From Bacillota bacterium (GTDB taxonomy: Bacteria > Bacillota > Clostridia > Christensenellales > CALWSW01), in the NCBI GenBank assembly GCA_023402915.1, contig JAEYFO010000198.1, forward strand, positions 1 through 12,947: 12,947 nt of DNA, written 5' to 3'. The translations under genes were made by a program, and so were the position numbers. Position 1 is the stretch's first letter; each line of letters begins with the position of its first letter. The notes below the pieces were generated by a model that worked only from the letters and a program-made list of their open reading frames with translations, had not been told where the DNA came from and searched no databases. Below, piece by piece: positions 6,402 through 12,863 of the stretch.

Positions 6402-8272
6402 TGCGCTATGTTTCGGTGGGGACGGCCCGTTCGCCGGAAACGTTCACGAAGGTCTATCGGGATTTTCGCGGCGCGGATTTTTCGACTGACCCGACGCAGG
6501 TGGACGCCTGCCGCTCGCCGGACTGCCTGAATCTCCTACCCGATCTGGACGGCTTTCCGGAAAAACGGACGGGTTGGCGGACGCTTTTGACCCTGGAAGC
6601 GCCGGTCAACGGCCTGTTCTGGTGGGTGGACAGCGAGGGCGGCGGGCGTTTCATTCTGCATGGCGGCACGAAGCTCTATCAGTGGGACGGCCAGAGCCAG
6701 AGCGCGGCGGAGCTGTGTTCCGGCATGGCGAACCATCGTTCCAGCGGGTTTGTTCACGGCGGGAACCTCTATCTGCTCGACGGAAGCTGTTACCGGGTGT
6801 GCGAGGCGGGCAGCGGCGGCGTTACGGTTTCGGCCGTGGCGGATAAGGCGTTTGTGCCCACGACGGTCATCGGCGCAGCGCCCAATGGCGGCGGCACGGC
6901 CTTTGAAGCGGTGAACCTGCTTTCCCCCCGGCGAAAAAACTCCTTCGCAGCGGACGGGACGAGCAAGGTCTATGCGCTCGACAGCCGGAACCTTGACGAA
7001 GCGGCGGTGAGCGCGGTGGTCGAGGGCGCGGAACTGGCGGAGGGCGCGGGCTTCACGGTGGATCGGACGGCGGGCACGGTGACGTTTGACAGCGCGCCGC
7101 AGGCGTCCTCAGCGGGCAGCGGCGTGGATAACGTGGTCATCGCGTTTTCCAAAACGGTCGAGGGCTATCGCGCCCGCATCGACGGCTGCACGGTGGCGGC
7201 GCACTATGGCTTCGGCAACGAGAACCGCCTGTTTTTTACGGGAAACACTTTGGACAGCGCTTACAAAAACTGCGACTGGCACAGCGGTCTGGACGATCCG
7301 ACCTATTTTCCGGACACGGGTTACACGAAGATCGGCGCGGATTCTTCGGCGGTGGTGGGGTATCTTCGCCAGCAGGACAGTCTGCTGATCCTGAAGGAGG
7401 ACAACGAGCAGGATGCGGAGATCTTCCTTCGGACGGCGGAAATGAACGCGGACGGCACAGTGATCTTTCCCGTCCGGCAGGGCGTGAAGGGCGTGGGCGC
7501 ATTGACGGCGTACGCCATGGCGTCCCTGCGGGATGATCCGCTCTTTCTGGCGCGGGAAGGGGTGTTTTCGGTCGTCAGCGGCGCGGTGACGCAGCAGCGG
7601 GCCGTTCAGTGCGCCAGCGAGAGGATCGCGCCGAGGCTCACGGCGCAGAGCGGGCTTTCCGGCGCCTGCGCCGCCGTGTGGAACGGGCTGTATCTTCTGG
7701 CGGTGAACAACGTTTGCTTTGTGGCCGATTCCCGGCAGAAATCGGGCGCGGGCTACGAATGGTACTATTGGGACAACATCCCGGCGCGGGTGTTTCTCGA
7801 GCGGGACGGCGCTCTGTTTTTCGGCACGGCGGAGGGGAAGCTCTGCCGGTTCAACACGGACGTTTCGACCATGGAGCGCTTCAACGACGACGGGGCGGCC
7901 ATCCGCTCCCGCTGGGTGACGCGGGCGGAGGATTTCGGCGGCTTTGCCGTCAAAAAGACGCTGCTTCAGCGGGGCTGCGCCGTCATGATGAAGCCCTATA
8001 CCCGCTCGAGCATCGACATTTCCGTCGTGACGGAGAAGGAGTACGCAAGGCTGCTGCGCCGCGCGCCCATGGACATTTTCAGCTTTGCCGATCTGGATTT
8101 TTCCCGCATTGATTTCAACACCAAGGATTCGCCGCAGGTCAAATCCATCCGCACCCGGGTCAAACGTTTCGCCCTCGTTCAGCTCGTTTTGGAAAACAAC
8201 GTCAAAAACGAAGGGTTCGGCATTTACGGCGTGCAGCTCCAGTATCAGCTGCACCGCTTTGTCAAGGAATAA
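6401..8272 (+). CDS. Beta-rich tail-hub or stabilisation protein (P22 gp10 / T7 gp12 type)
   Basis: The 623-residue product begins with a segment at 21-60 (DFRGADFSTD, then VDACRSPDCLNL, then GFPEKRTGWR) of the kind found at the N-terminus of short-tailed-phage hub proteins: 'f.G.d...d...v...rSP...N..pd..G.p.kR.G'. The rest is dominated by short beta strands with repeated small units ending in aromatic residues (FILHGGTKLYQWDG, GNLYLLDGSCYRV, NGLYLLAVNNVCFV), as in a beta-propeller. A smaller inserted strand region lies near 190-250. The protein probably forms the hexameric hub or tail below the connector, closing the DNA channel. The start at ATG 6401 is chosen over GTG 6392 because GGAGG at 6387-6391 is well spaced from it. 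The class is fairly likely; the exact homologue is not settled. Confidence 0.65.
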   Translation: MRYVSVGTARSPETFTKVYRDFRGADFSTDPTQVDACRSPDCLNLLPDLDGFPEKRTGWRTLLTLEAPVNGLFWWVDSEGGGRFILHGGTKLYQWDGQSQSAAELCSGMANHRSSGFVHGGNLYLLDGSCYRVCEAGSGGVTVSAVADKAFVPTTVIGAAPNGGGTAFEAVNLLSPRRKNSFAADGTSKVYALDSRNLDEAAVSAVVEGAELAEGAGFTVDRTAGTVTFDSAPQASSAGSGVDNVVIAFSKTVEGYRARIDGCTVAAHYGFGNENRLFFTGNTLDSAYKNCDWHSGLDDPTYFPDTGYTKIGADSSAVVGYLRQQDSLLILKEDNEQDAEIFLRTAEMNADGTVIFPVRQGVKGVGALTAYAMASLRDDPLFLAREGVFSVVSGAVTQQRAVQCASERIAPRLTAQSGLSGACAAVWNGLYLLAVNNVCFVADSRQKSGAGYEWYYWDNIPARVFLERDGALFFGTAEGKLCRFNTDVSTMERFNDDGAAIRSRWVTRAEDFGGFAVKKTLLQRGCAVMMKPYTRSSIDISVVTEKEYARLLRRAPMDIFSFADLDFSRIDFNTKDSPQVKSIRTRVKRFALVQLVLENNVKNEGFGIYGVQLQYQLHRFVKE

Positions 8273-8293
8273 AAAGGAAAAGGAGAAACCGGC

Positions 8294-9298
8294 ATGGAAT
8301 ACGTGGTCAAACGGGGCGATACCCTCGGGCGCATCGCCCGGCAGAACAACACGACGGTGGAGGAGCTGGCACGGCTCAACAACATCAAAAACGTCAACCT
8401 GATCCGCACGGGCGCGACGCTCAGGCTTCCGGGCACATCGAGCAAAACGGGTGCGGGCGCGGCGGCGAAAAATCCGCTGGAATCCTATCGCGATGCGATC
8501 GGCTCGCTCACCGCTCCGACCTATGAACCGGCGGACACGTCGGCCTACTACAACCAGGCGGCAGCGCGCTACGCGGATGCGCTATCGACGGTCAAAAATG
8601 CGGCGCGGCAGAGCGCGGCGGCCCGGGCGGAAGCGCTTTCCGGACAATATGAGGCCCTTCGCAGGCAGACGTATGCCGGAGCGCGGCTGAGCGCCATCGG
8701 AAACAACGAGCGTCTGGCGGCCAAGGGGCTGGCGGGCAATCTTTATGCGGACGCGCGAAGCGGCGCAAGCGAAACGAGCCGCGTGGCGCAGGACACGGCC
8801 CTTCGAACCGCCATCGCGCAGGCCAACAGTCAGGAACAGGCGGCACGGGATGCGCTGGCGCTTTCGCTGCTGCAAGCGGAAAGCAGCGCGGACGAAAACT
8901 ACGCCAACAATCTGGCCAATCTCGCCCTCAAGCAGGCGGCGGCACAGCAGCAGGCGCAGCAGGACGATTTTTCCGCCAAGTGGAAGCAGTACGAAACGGC
9001 GCTCGGCCTGATCCAGCAGCTGTACGACAACACCCGCGATCAGGAGAAAGTTGACGCGCAGGCGGCGGAAGCGGCGGCCAAGGCGACGAAAAAGTCCTCC
9101 GGCAGCAGGAAAAAGTCCTCGTCCTCCGGTTCGAGCGCTTCCGGCACGTCGGGGAAAAAGTCCACCAACGGAAAAAGCGGCGGCAGGCCTTTGACGGACA
9201 AGGAGCAGCGGGCGATGCAGACAGGGATCCGCGCGGCCTTGCAGCTGGGTCTGGGCGCAGCGGCCGATCCGGCGTACCGCCAGCTTTTCACAAAATAA
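8294..9298 (+). CDS. LysM-domain virion protein with long Ala/Gln-rich helices (ejection or tail protein candidate)
   Basis: This 334-residue protein starts with a complete LysM domain at residues 2-46 (YVVKRGDTLGRIARQNNTT at its start, LRLP at its end), which binds the GlcNAc backbone of peptidoglycan. Residues 60-262 are Ala- and Gln-rich helices with many small residues and likely coiled coils. A Ser/Lys/Gly-rich flexible linker (265-297) leads to a short C-terminal helix. There is no signal peptide, membrane span or catalytic domain such as NlpC/P60, so it is not an evident lysin. As the last virion gene, it most likely travels in or on the particle and contacts the cell wall during infection. 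Short-tailed phages encode Ala/Gln-rich ejection proteins at this place. The start has AGGAG at 8281-8285. Confidence 0.65.
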   Translation: MEYVVKRGDTLGRIARQNNTTVEELARLNNIKNVNLIRTGATLRLPGTSSKTGAGAAAKNPLESYRDAIGSLTAPTYEPADTSAYYNQAAARYADALSTVKNAARQSAAARAEALSGQYEALRRQTYAGARLSAIGNNERLAAKGLAGNLYADARSGASETSRVAQDTALRTAIAQANSQEQAARDALALSLLQAESSADENYANNLANLALKQAAAQQQAQQDDFSAKWKQYETALGLIQQLYDNTRDQEKVDAQAAEAAAKATKKSSGSRKKSSSSGSSASGTSGKKSTNGKSGGRPLTDKEQRAMQTGIRAALQLGLGAAADPAYRQLFTK

Positions 9299-9331
9299 TT
9301 CAAAAAAGGCCATTGGCGGATGTCCACAGGG

Positions 9332-9363
9332 GAGCTTCGGGAGAACCGAGGCTCTTCTTTATT
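9332..9363 (+). terminator. Intrinsic terminator closing the phage late operon
   Basis: A 9-bp stem with one T-G pair (9332-9340 with 9346-9354), loop GAGAA, followed by TTCTTTATT. It lies 34 nt after the LysM gene stop and is the right limit of the phage transcription unit. Confidence 0.8.
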
Positions 9364-9549
9364 GATGAGAGAAGGCCTTATCAAAGCGCATTATATTAAG
9401 GAAAGAGCGGCAGAGGGGACAGAGGAAAAAGAGCAGCGGTTTGGAGGAAAAGAGAGAAACCTTCGCTTTGAAACAGGAAGTTCCACAAGGAATGGAAATG
9501 AAGTGCAAAAACATGAGAATGCGTTGGCAAGCTGTATGCCTGTTCCTTT

Positions 9550-9585
9550 GAAAGAAGAAAAAGCCGCCGGTCGCATTGCGGCGGC
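9550..9585 (-). terminator. Leftward intrinsic terminator without an obvious gene
   Basis: Read on the minus strand, a 7-bp GC-only stem GCCGCCG/CGGCGGC (9585-9579 with 9569-9563) with a 9-nt loop is followed at once by TTTTTCTTCTTT. On the plus strand the hairpin has no T-tract. It is therefore a terminator for leftward transcription, yet no leftward gene is seen to its right. Confidence 0.55.
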
Positions 9586-9765
9586 AGGACGCCAGCAGGG
9601 GAAGATACCGAAAGCAATACCTTTTCCGGCAGCTGCGCCATAGGAAAAACCTTTTACCCTGAAAAAGACCGGAAGCAAAAACCGGCGTTTTGGAAAAATA
9701 TACGCGGTAAAAAAGAAAAATTTCACGGAAATGTGACTTGTTTTGTCGAATGACAGAAAGTGGGG

Positions 9766-9793
9766 TTGCATTTGCCCTGCGATTTGATAAGAT
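9766..9793 (+). promoter_or_regulatory. Weak promoter candidate upstream of the 74-codon gene
   Basis: TTGCAT at 9766-9771 and TAAGAT at 9788-9793 are separated by 16 nt. The -35 has 3 and the -10 has 4 of 6 consensus bases. It would give a leader of about 180 nt that holds two small hairpins. Confidence 0.3.
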
Positions 9794-9982
9794 AAAGCCA
9801 GCGGAAGGAAAAGCAGAGAAAAGACGTTTGCAGCCGGCGGCAGAGAGCGCAGAGCAGCCGGAAAGAAAACGCGGTTCGACGGGAACGGGACAATCACATT
9901 CGGCCGTCCGAAGCGCGGAATTGCTGCATAAAATTCCGCCCGTTTGAAAAATCAGTCGGAACGTATGGGAGGAAATGCGAAA

Positions 9983-10207
9983 ATGAAAGTGCTGCACATG
10001 AAGAGGGAAGCGATGCTTCTACGTCAGGAGAAGAGGAAGCTCGAAACGATGGTTCTCGAGGCGATGGAACGGAACGAACCGCTCACAGGCGAGGCGCTTC
10101 TGGCGCAGCAGCGAAAGGTCAATGCGCTCGCCGCCGCGCTGACCTTTGGCGGGGACGAGGAGGAACAGCAGGAAGAGCTGGAGCAATGGCAGCTGGGCGC
10201 GGGTTAA
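9983..10207 (+). CDS. Small helical protein of unknown function
   Basis: The product has 74 residues: a basic, amphipathic first helix (about 3-30: KREAMLLRQEKRKLETMVLE), a turn (ERNEPLTG), a second helix (EALLAQQRKVNALAAAL) and a very acidic tail (GGDEEEQQEELEQ). The helix-turn-helix hairpin and the QRKVNAL segment vaguely recall Spo0E-type aspartyl-phosphate phosphatases, whose second helix carries SQELDKL, but the key Asp is Asn here and the Ser is Gln, so I do not assign it. It could also be a phage or host coiled-coil protein. GGGAGG at 9967-9972 favours the ATG at 9983 over 9965 or 9944. It lies alone between two transcription units and is followed by the promoter of the GntR gene. Confidence 0.6.
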   Translation: MKVLHMKREAMLLRQEKRKLETMVLEAMERNEPLTGEALLAQQRKVNALAAALTFGGDEEEQQEELEQWQLGAG

Positions 10208-10284
10208 GAACGAGGGGAGCCGATTTTCTGATTGAAATTGATAAAAAACAGCCGGATTTGTACGAACAAGAGCGGTTTCTCCTT

Positions 10285-10300
10285 TTCTTTTCGAAAAGAA
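10285..10300. promoter_or_regulatory. Perfect 16-bp palindrome (operator candidate) in the GntR gene promoter
   Basis: TTCTTTTCGAAAAGAA is identical to its reverse complement. It ends 5 nt before a -10 element and covers the -35 and spacer positions, where a bound repressor would block RNA polymerase. Autoregulation by the GntR protein encoded next is the simplest reading. It does not match the GT..AGAC-like sites commonly given for HutC-type regulators. Confidence 0.5.
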
Positions 10301-10302
10301 TG

Positions 10303-10311
10303 TGATAAAAT
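10303..10311 (+). promoter_or_regulatory. Extended -10 promoter of the GntR gene
   Basis: TGA directly before TAAAAT (10306-10311) makes an extended -10 (TGn) element with 5 of 6 bases of TATAAT. The -35 place holds only TTTTCT, which an extended -10 can tolerate. Transcription would start near 10318 and give a leader of about 60 nt. Confidence 0.5.
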
Positions 10312-10377
10312 GTTTGAAATGTAACAGGCGCGTTTTTGCACAGAAAAAATCACCGCGCCCGCGGAAAGAGGAATTTT

Positions 10378-11112
10378 ATGCCCATTCTGATCCCAAAGAG
10401 CGGAGTCTCGCTGTCCAAACAACTCGAAGAGATTCTGCGGGAGAAGATCACTTCACGGGAATGGAGCATTCACGAATGCATTCCGTCGGAACTCCAGATC
10501 TCACAGCAATACGGCGTGAGCCGAAGCACGGTGCGCGCGGCGCTCGGCAGCCTCGTGCAGGACGGGATGCTCTACCGCAGGCAGGGGAAGGGCACGTTCG
10601 TCGCGCCGCCCCACGAAGCCGTTACCTTTGACGAGCACCGTCTCGGGATCCGCAAAAAACTCGATACGCTCATGCCCACGCCCGTGGCCCGCGTCGTGCG
10701 CGAAGGTCCTGCCGCCGCCAACGAGCAGGTGGCGGAGTTGATGGGGCTGCACGCCGGGGAGGAGATCTACGAAGTGGTGCGTGCGCGCTATCGCCTGATC
10801 CCCGGCAGCTCCCCCTGCATGGTGCAGTATTCCTGGATGCCGGTGGAGATCGGAAAGCAGATCGACACGGAAGAGCTGATCATGGCCCGGCTGACTCTCC
10901 AGATCGCCGACCGCTGCAATCTGCATCCCGTGCGGATGAAGGAGTGGCTCGAAGCGTCCCTTGTCAGTCCTTTCGAGGCGAAGGAGCTGAAAGTCAGCCC
11001 CGGTTCGCCCGTGCTGATCGCCGACGAGCTGGCCTACTGCGAAGAGGGAACGCCTTATCTGTTCACGCGGTTCGTGGTGCTGGCGCACATGATGCGCCTG
11101 AGCTTCGGTTGA
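10378..11112 (+). CDS. GntR-family transcription regulator, HutC/UTRA type
   Basis: The product has 244 residues, normal for the HutC subfamily. Residues 10-76 form the winged helix-turn-helix: an N-terminal helix (SLSKQLEEILREKI), the recognition helices (ELQISQQYGVSRSTVRAAL, 38-56) and the wing (RRQGKGTFV, 67-75), all strongly matching the GntR pattern. Residues about 98-242 form a UTRA ligand-binding domain with the usual 'L.G.EIYEVVRARY' start of the core (124-138). Regulators of this class mostly bind small molecules such as sugars or amino-acid derivatives and often repress a nearby operon. The ligand cannot be told from sequence. The ATG at 10378 has AAAGAGG six bases upstream, and upstream alternatives lack one. 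The gene has its own promoter, palindrome and terminator, so it is transcribed alone. Confidence 0.93.
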   Translation: MPILIPKSGVSLSKQLEEILREKITSREWSIHECIPSELQISQQYGVSRSTVRAALGSLVQDGMLYRRQGKGTFVAPPHEAVTFDEHRLGIRKKLDTLMPTPVARVVREGPAAANEQVAELMGLHAGEEIYEVVRARYRLIPGSSPCMVQYSWMPVEIGKQIDTEELIMARLTLQIADRCNLHPVRMKEWLEASLVSPFEAKELKVSPGSPVLIADELAYCEEGTPYLFTRFVVLAHMMRLSFG

Positions 11113-11139
11113 GCCGGAAAAGAGAAGAAAAGCAAAAGG

Positions 11140-11172
11140 GAGCGTTTTGCAAAAAGGCAAGGCGCTCTTTTT
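11140..11172 (+). terminator. Intrinsic terminator of the GntR gene
   Basis: An 11-bp stem with two T-G pairs (11140-11150 with 11157-11167), loop AAAAAG, followed by TTTTT. It lies 28 nt after the stop codon and separates the regulator from the dehydrogenase gene. Confidence 0.88.
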
Positions 11173-11453
11173 GTATGGAGAGACAAAACGGGAAAGGAAC
11201 AGGATGTATGGTTGTATGAAATCTGAAAAAGCAAAAACAAACAAAGCATCTGAAATTATGCTGCAAATCTTAAAAAACAAGAGGAAAAATTCAGAAAAAT
11301 TCCAGTAGAAATTCTTAAAATGATTGGAAAATTTCTGATTTTATTGAATAAACAACAGAAAACACAGTTTGAATTTGCAAAAAACACTTAATTTGAGCAG
11401 ATGTAACGATTCGATTGATTGCAAAAAAATTATCGAAAAATGAAAAACAGGGG
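11173..11453. other. AT-rich intergenic region upstream of the alcohol dehydrogenase promoter
   Basis: No gene is seen. The stretch from about 11215 to 11450 is clearly more AT-rich than the rest of the window. It contains an imperfect inverted repeat: CAGAAAAATTCCA at 11292-11304 and TGGAAAATTTCTG at 11325-11337 match in 11 of 13 positions, 20 nt apart. This may be a binding site for a regulator upstream of the promoter, or chance in AT-rich DNA. Confidence 0.4.
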
Positions 11454-11482
11454 TTGTCAGCATGGGGTTGTTATAGTACAAT
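11454..11482 (+). promoter_or_regulatory. Sigma-A type promoter of the alcohol dehydrogenase gene
   Basis: TTGTCA (11454-11459) and TACAAT (11477-11482) are separated by exactly 17 nt, and each differs from consensus by one base. Transcription should start near 11489 and give a leader of about 70 nt. Confidence 0.82.
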
Positions 11483-11487
11483 CTATT

Positions 11488-11503
11488 TGTGATGAAAATC
11501 ACA
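11488..11503. promoter_or_regulatory. CRP/FNR-like palindrome on the transcription start (operator candidate)
   Basis: TGTGATGAAAATCACA has perfect 6-base arms and fits the CRP half-site pattern TGTGA-N6-TCACA. It starts 6 nt after the -10 element, over the expected transcription start, so a bound protein would repress rather than activate. It is not a Rex site (TTGTTAA-type), the redox operator often found before clostridial fermentation genes. Confidence 0.55.
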
Positions 11504-11559
11504 GAGGTGAAAATACGCACCATGCCGCAACGGCAGAGAGCGAAAGAGAGGTTACAGTT

Positions 11560-12777
11560 ATGGCACGTTTTACTTTGCCCCGGGATCTGTATCATGGAAA
11601 GGGCGCGCTTGAAGCGCTCAAGACGTTTGAAGGCAAGCGCGCGATGATTTGCGTCGGCGGCGGCTCCATGAAGCGCTTTGGCTTCCTGGACAAGGCTACG
11701 GACTACCTGCGCGAAGCGGGAATGGAAGTCGAGCTGTTTGAAGGCATCGAGCCCGATCCTTCTGTTGAGACCGTCATGCGCGGCGCGGAAGCCATGATCC
11801 GCTTCCAGCCCGACTGGATCATTGCCATGGGCGGCGGCTCTCCCATCGACGCGGCCAAGGCCATGTGGATCAAGTACGAATATCCCGAGACGACGTTTGA
11901 AGATATGTGCAAGGTGTTCGCCCTGCCGAAGCTGCGCAAGAAAGCGCATTTCTGCGCCATTTACTCCACGTCCGGCACAGCCACCGAGGTGACGGCTTTC
12001 TCTATCATCACGGACTATGCCAAGGGCATCAAGTATCCTATTGCCGACTTTGAGGTCACGCCCGACGTGGCCATCGTCGATCCCGATTTGGCTGAAACCA
12101 TGCCCAAGAAGCTGGTCGCCCACACCGGTATGGACGCCATGACCCACTCCATTGAAGCGTATGTTTCCACCGCCAACTGCGATTTCACCGATCCGCTGGC
12201 GCTGCACGCCATCAAGATGATCCAGCACGATCTGGTCGATTCCTACAATGGCGATATGGCAAAGCGCGACAGCATGCATAACGCCCAGTGCCTCGCCGGC
12301 ATGGCGTTCACCAACGCGCTCCTGGGCATCGTCCACTCCATGGCGCACAAGACCGGCGCTGCCTTTGACGAATACGGCGCGCACATCATCCACGGCGCGG
12401 CCAACGCCATGTACCTGCCCAAGGTCATCGCCTTCAACGCCAAGGACGAGACTGCGGCCAAGCGCTACGCCGAGATCGCCGACTTCATGCAGCTCGGCGG
12501 CGAAACGGTGGAAGAGAAGATCGCCCTGCTCATCGCGGCGCTGCGCAAGATGAACGACGATCTGAACATCCCCCATTGCATCGCTCACTACGGCGCGGAC
12601 AGCTATCCCACCGAAAAGGGCTTCGTGCCGGAAGAGGTGTTCCTGGCCAAGCTCCACGACATCGCGGTCAACGCCATCGCGGACGCCTGCACCGGCTCCA
12701 ACCCCCGCCAGCCCTCCGTCGAAGAGATGGAAAAGCTGCTCAAGTGCTGCTACTACGACACCGAGGTGGATTTCTAA
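11560..12777 (+). CDS. Iron-containing alcohol dehydrogenase (NAD(P)H-dependent)
   Basis: The 405-residue product belongs to the group III, metal-dependent alcohol dehydrogenases, which interconvert aldehydes and alcohols in the cytoplasm. The nucleotide-binding GGGSPIDAAKAMW lies at 91-103, after DWIIAM. TSGTATEVTAFSIITD at 137-152 and KYPIADFEVTPDVAIVDP at 158-175 closely match the alcohol dehydrogenase half of AdhE. The metal ligands are Asp192 and His196 (GMDAMTHSIEAY), His259 (GIVHSMAHK) and His278 (HGAANAMYLPKVI). The stretch between the last two ligands is about five residues longer than in the usual family, where it is 14. Substrate is unknown: a butanol-, propanediol- or lactaldehyde-type role are all possible, and the AdhE-like motifs hint at a short-chain aldehyde in fermentation. 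AGAGG at 11547-11551 supports the start. It is a single-gene unit with its own promoter and terminator. Confidence 0.93.
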   Translation: MARFTLPRDLYHGKGALEALKTFEGKRAMICVGGGSMKRFGFLDKATDYLREAGMEVELFEGIEPDPSVETVMRGAEAMIRFQPDWIIAMGGGSPIDAAKAMWIKYEYPETTFEDMCKVFALPKLRKKAHFCAIYSTSGTATEVTAFSIITDYAKGIKYPIADFEVTPDVAIVDPDLAETMPKKLVAHTGMDAMTHSIEAYVSTANCDFTDPLALHAIKMIQHDLVDSYNGDMAKRDSMHNAQCLAGMAFTNALLGIVHSMAHKTGAAFDEYGAHIIHGAANAMYLPKVIAFNAKDETAAKRYAEIADFMQLGGETVEEKIALLIAALRKMNDDLNIPHCIAHYGADSYPTEKGFVPEEVFLAKLHDIAVNAIADACTGSNPRQPSVEEMEKLLKCCYYDTEVDF

Positions 12778-12818
12778 AAATCCTCCGGAATGGGAAAACG
12801 TGCGGGAAGATGCGGGCA

Positions 12819-12832
12819 GCAAAGCGCTTTGC
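12819..12832. repeat. Perfect 14-bp palindrome downstream of the dehydrogenase
   Basis: GCAAAGCGCTTTGC equals its reverse complement. It is flanked by GCGGG (12812-12816) and CCCGC (12839-12843), so the RNA could form a larger two-part hairpin before the terminator. It has no T-tract. It may shield the mRNA 3' end or be a protein site. Confidence 0.45.
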
Positions 12833-12863
12833 ACGATCCCCGCGCAATCGGGTTCTTACGAAT

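Larger units (their letters stand above)
1..9363 (+). mobile_element. Late-gene (head and short tail) block of a phage or prophage, right-hand part
   Basis: A co-oriented run of virion genes in the usual phage order (small terminase, large terminase, portal, scaffold, capsid, connector, tail hub, LysM protein) ends at an intrinsic terminator. Several start and stop codons overlap (11 nt, two ATGA junctions, one TGATG), which indicates one translationally coupled late operon. No tape-measure, tube or sheath gene is present, which fits a short-tailed (podovirus-like) particle. Regulator and metabolic genes of ordinary bacterial type follow to the right, so this is probably an integrated prophage or its remnant. 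The left edge lies outside the window, and no integrase or attachment repeat can be seen. The block call is firm; whether it is active, defective or domesticated is open. Confidence 0.82.
9364..9982. other. Gene-free stretch between the phage block and the next small gene
   Basis: About 620 bases with no convincing gene. Frames of 107 codons (plus, 9320-9643) and 212 codons (minus, 9359-9997) exist, but both lack a good ribosome binding site, run through hairpins and have compositions unlike any protein here (the minus one is full of Ser, Phe, Cys and Arg). The plus strand is purine-rich. Notable elements are a leftward terminator-like hairpin (9550-9585), a weak leftward promoter (9720-9749), a weak rightward promoter (9766-9793), and two small hairpins (TTCGG/CCGAA near 9899-9912, GCGGAATT/AATTCCGC at 9915-9939) in the leader of the next gene. 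No tRNA or attachment repeat was recognised. Confidence 0.5.

Noticed and set aside
7109..8254. A 381-codon minus-strand open frame opposite the tail-hub gene
   Set aside because: It has the same antisense character, and the plus-strand gene has the ribosome site, coupling and recognisable N-terminus.
9320..9643. Plus-strand frame of 107 codons after the LysM gene
   Set aside because: It begins inside the sequence just before the operon terminator and runs through its stem. No AGGAGG-type site precedes it, and the composition is that of purine-rich noncoding DNA.
9359..9997. Minus-strand frame of 212 codons in the gene-free stretch
   Set aside because: It reads through the leftward terminator hairpin, overlaps the 74-codon gene, has no good ribosome site and is full of Ser, Phe, Cys and Arg.
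10378..12777. GntR gene and alcohol dehydrogenase as one operon
   Set aside because: A strong terminator after the regulator and a near-consensus promoter before the dehydrogenase, about 450 nt apart, make them separate units. Regulatory linkage remains possible but unsupported, as their palindromes differ.
11341..12834. A 497-codon minus-strand open frame opposite the alcohol dehydrogenase
   Set aside because: The plus-strand gene has all family motifs, a promoter and a terminator; the antisense frame runs through both and matches nothing.
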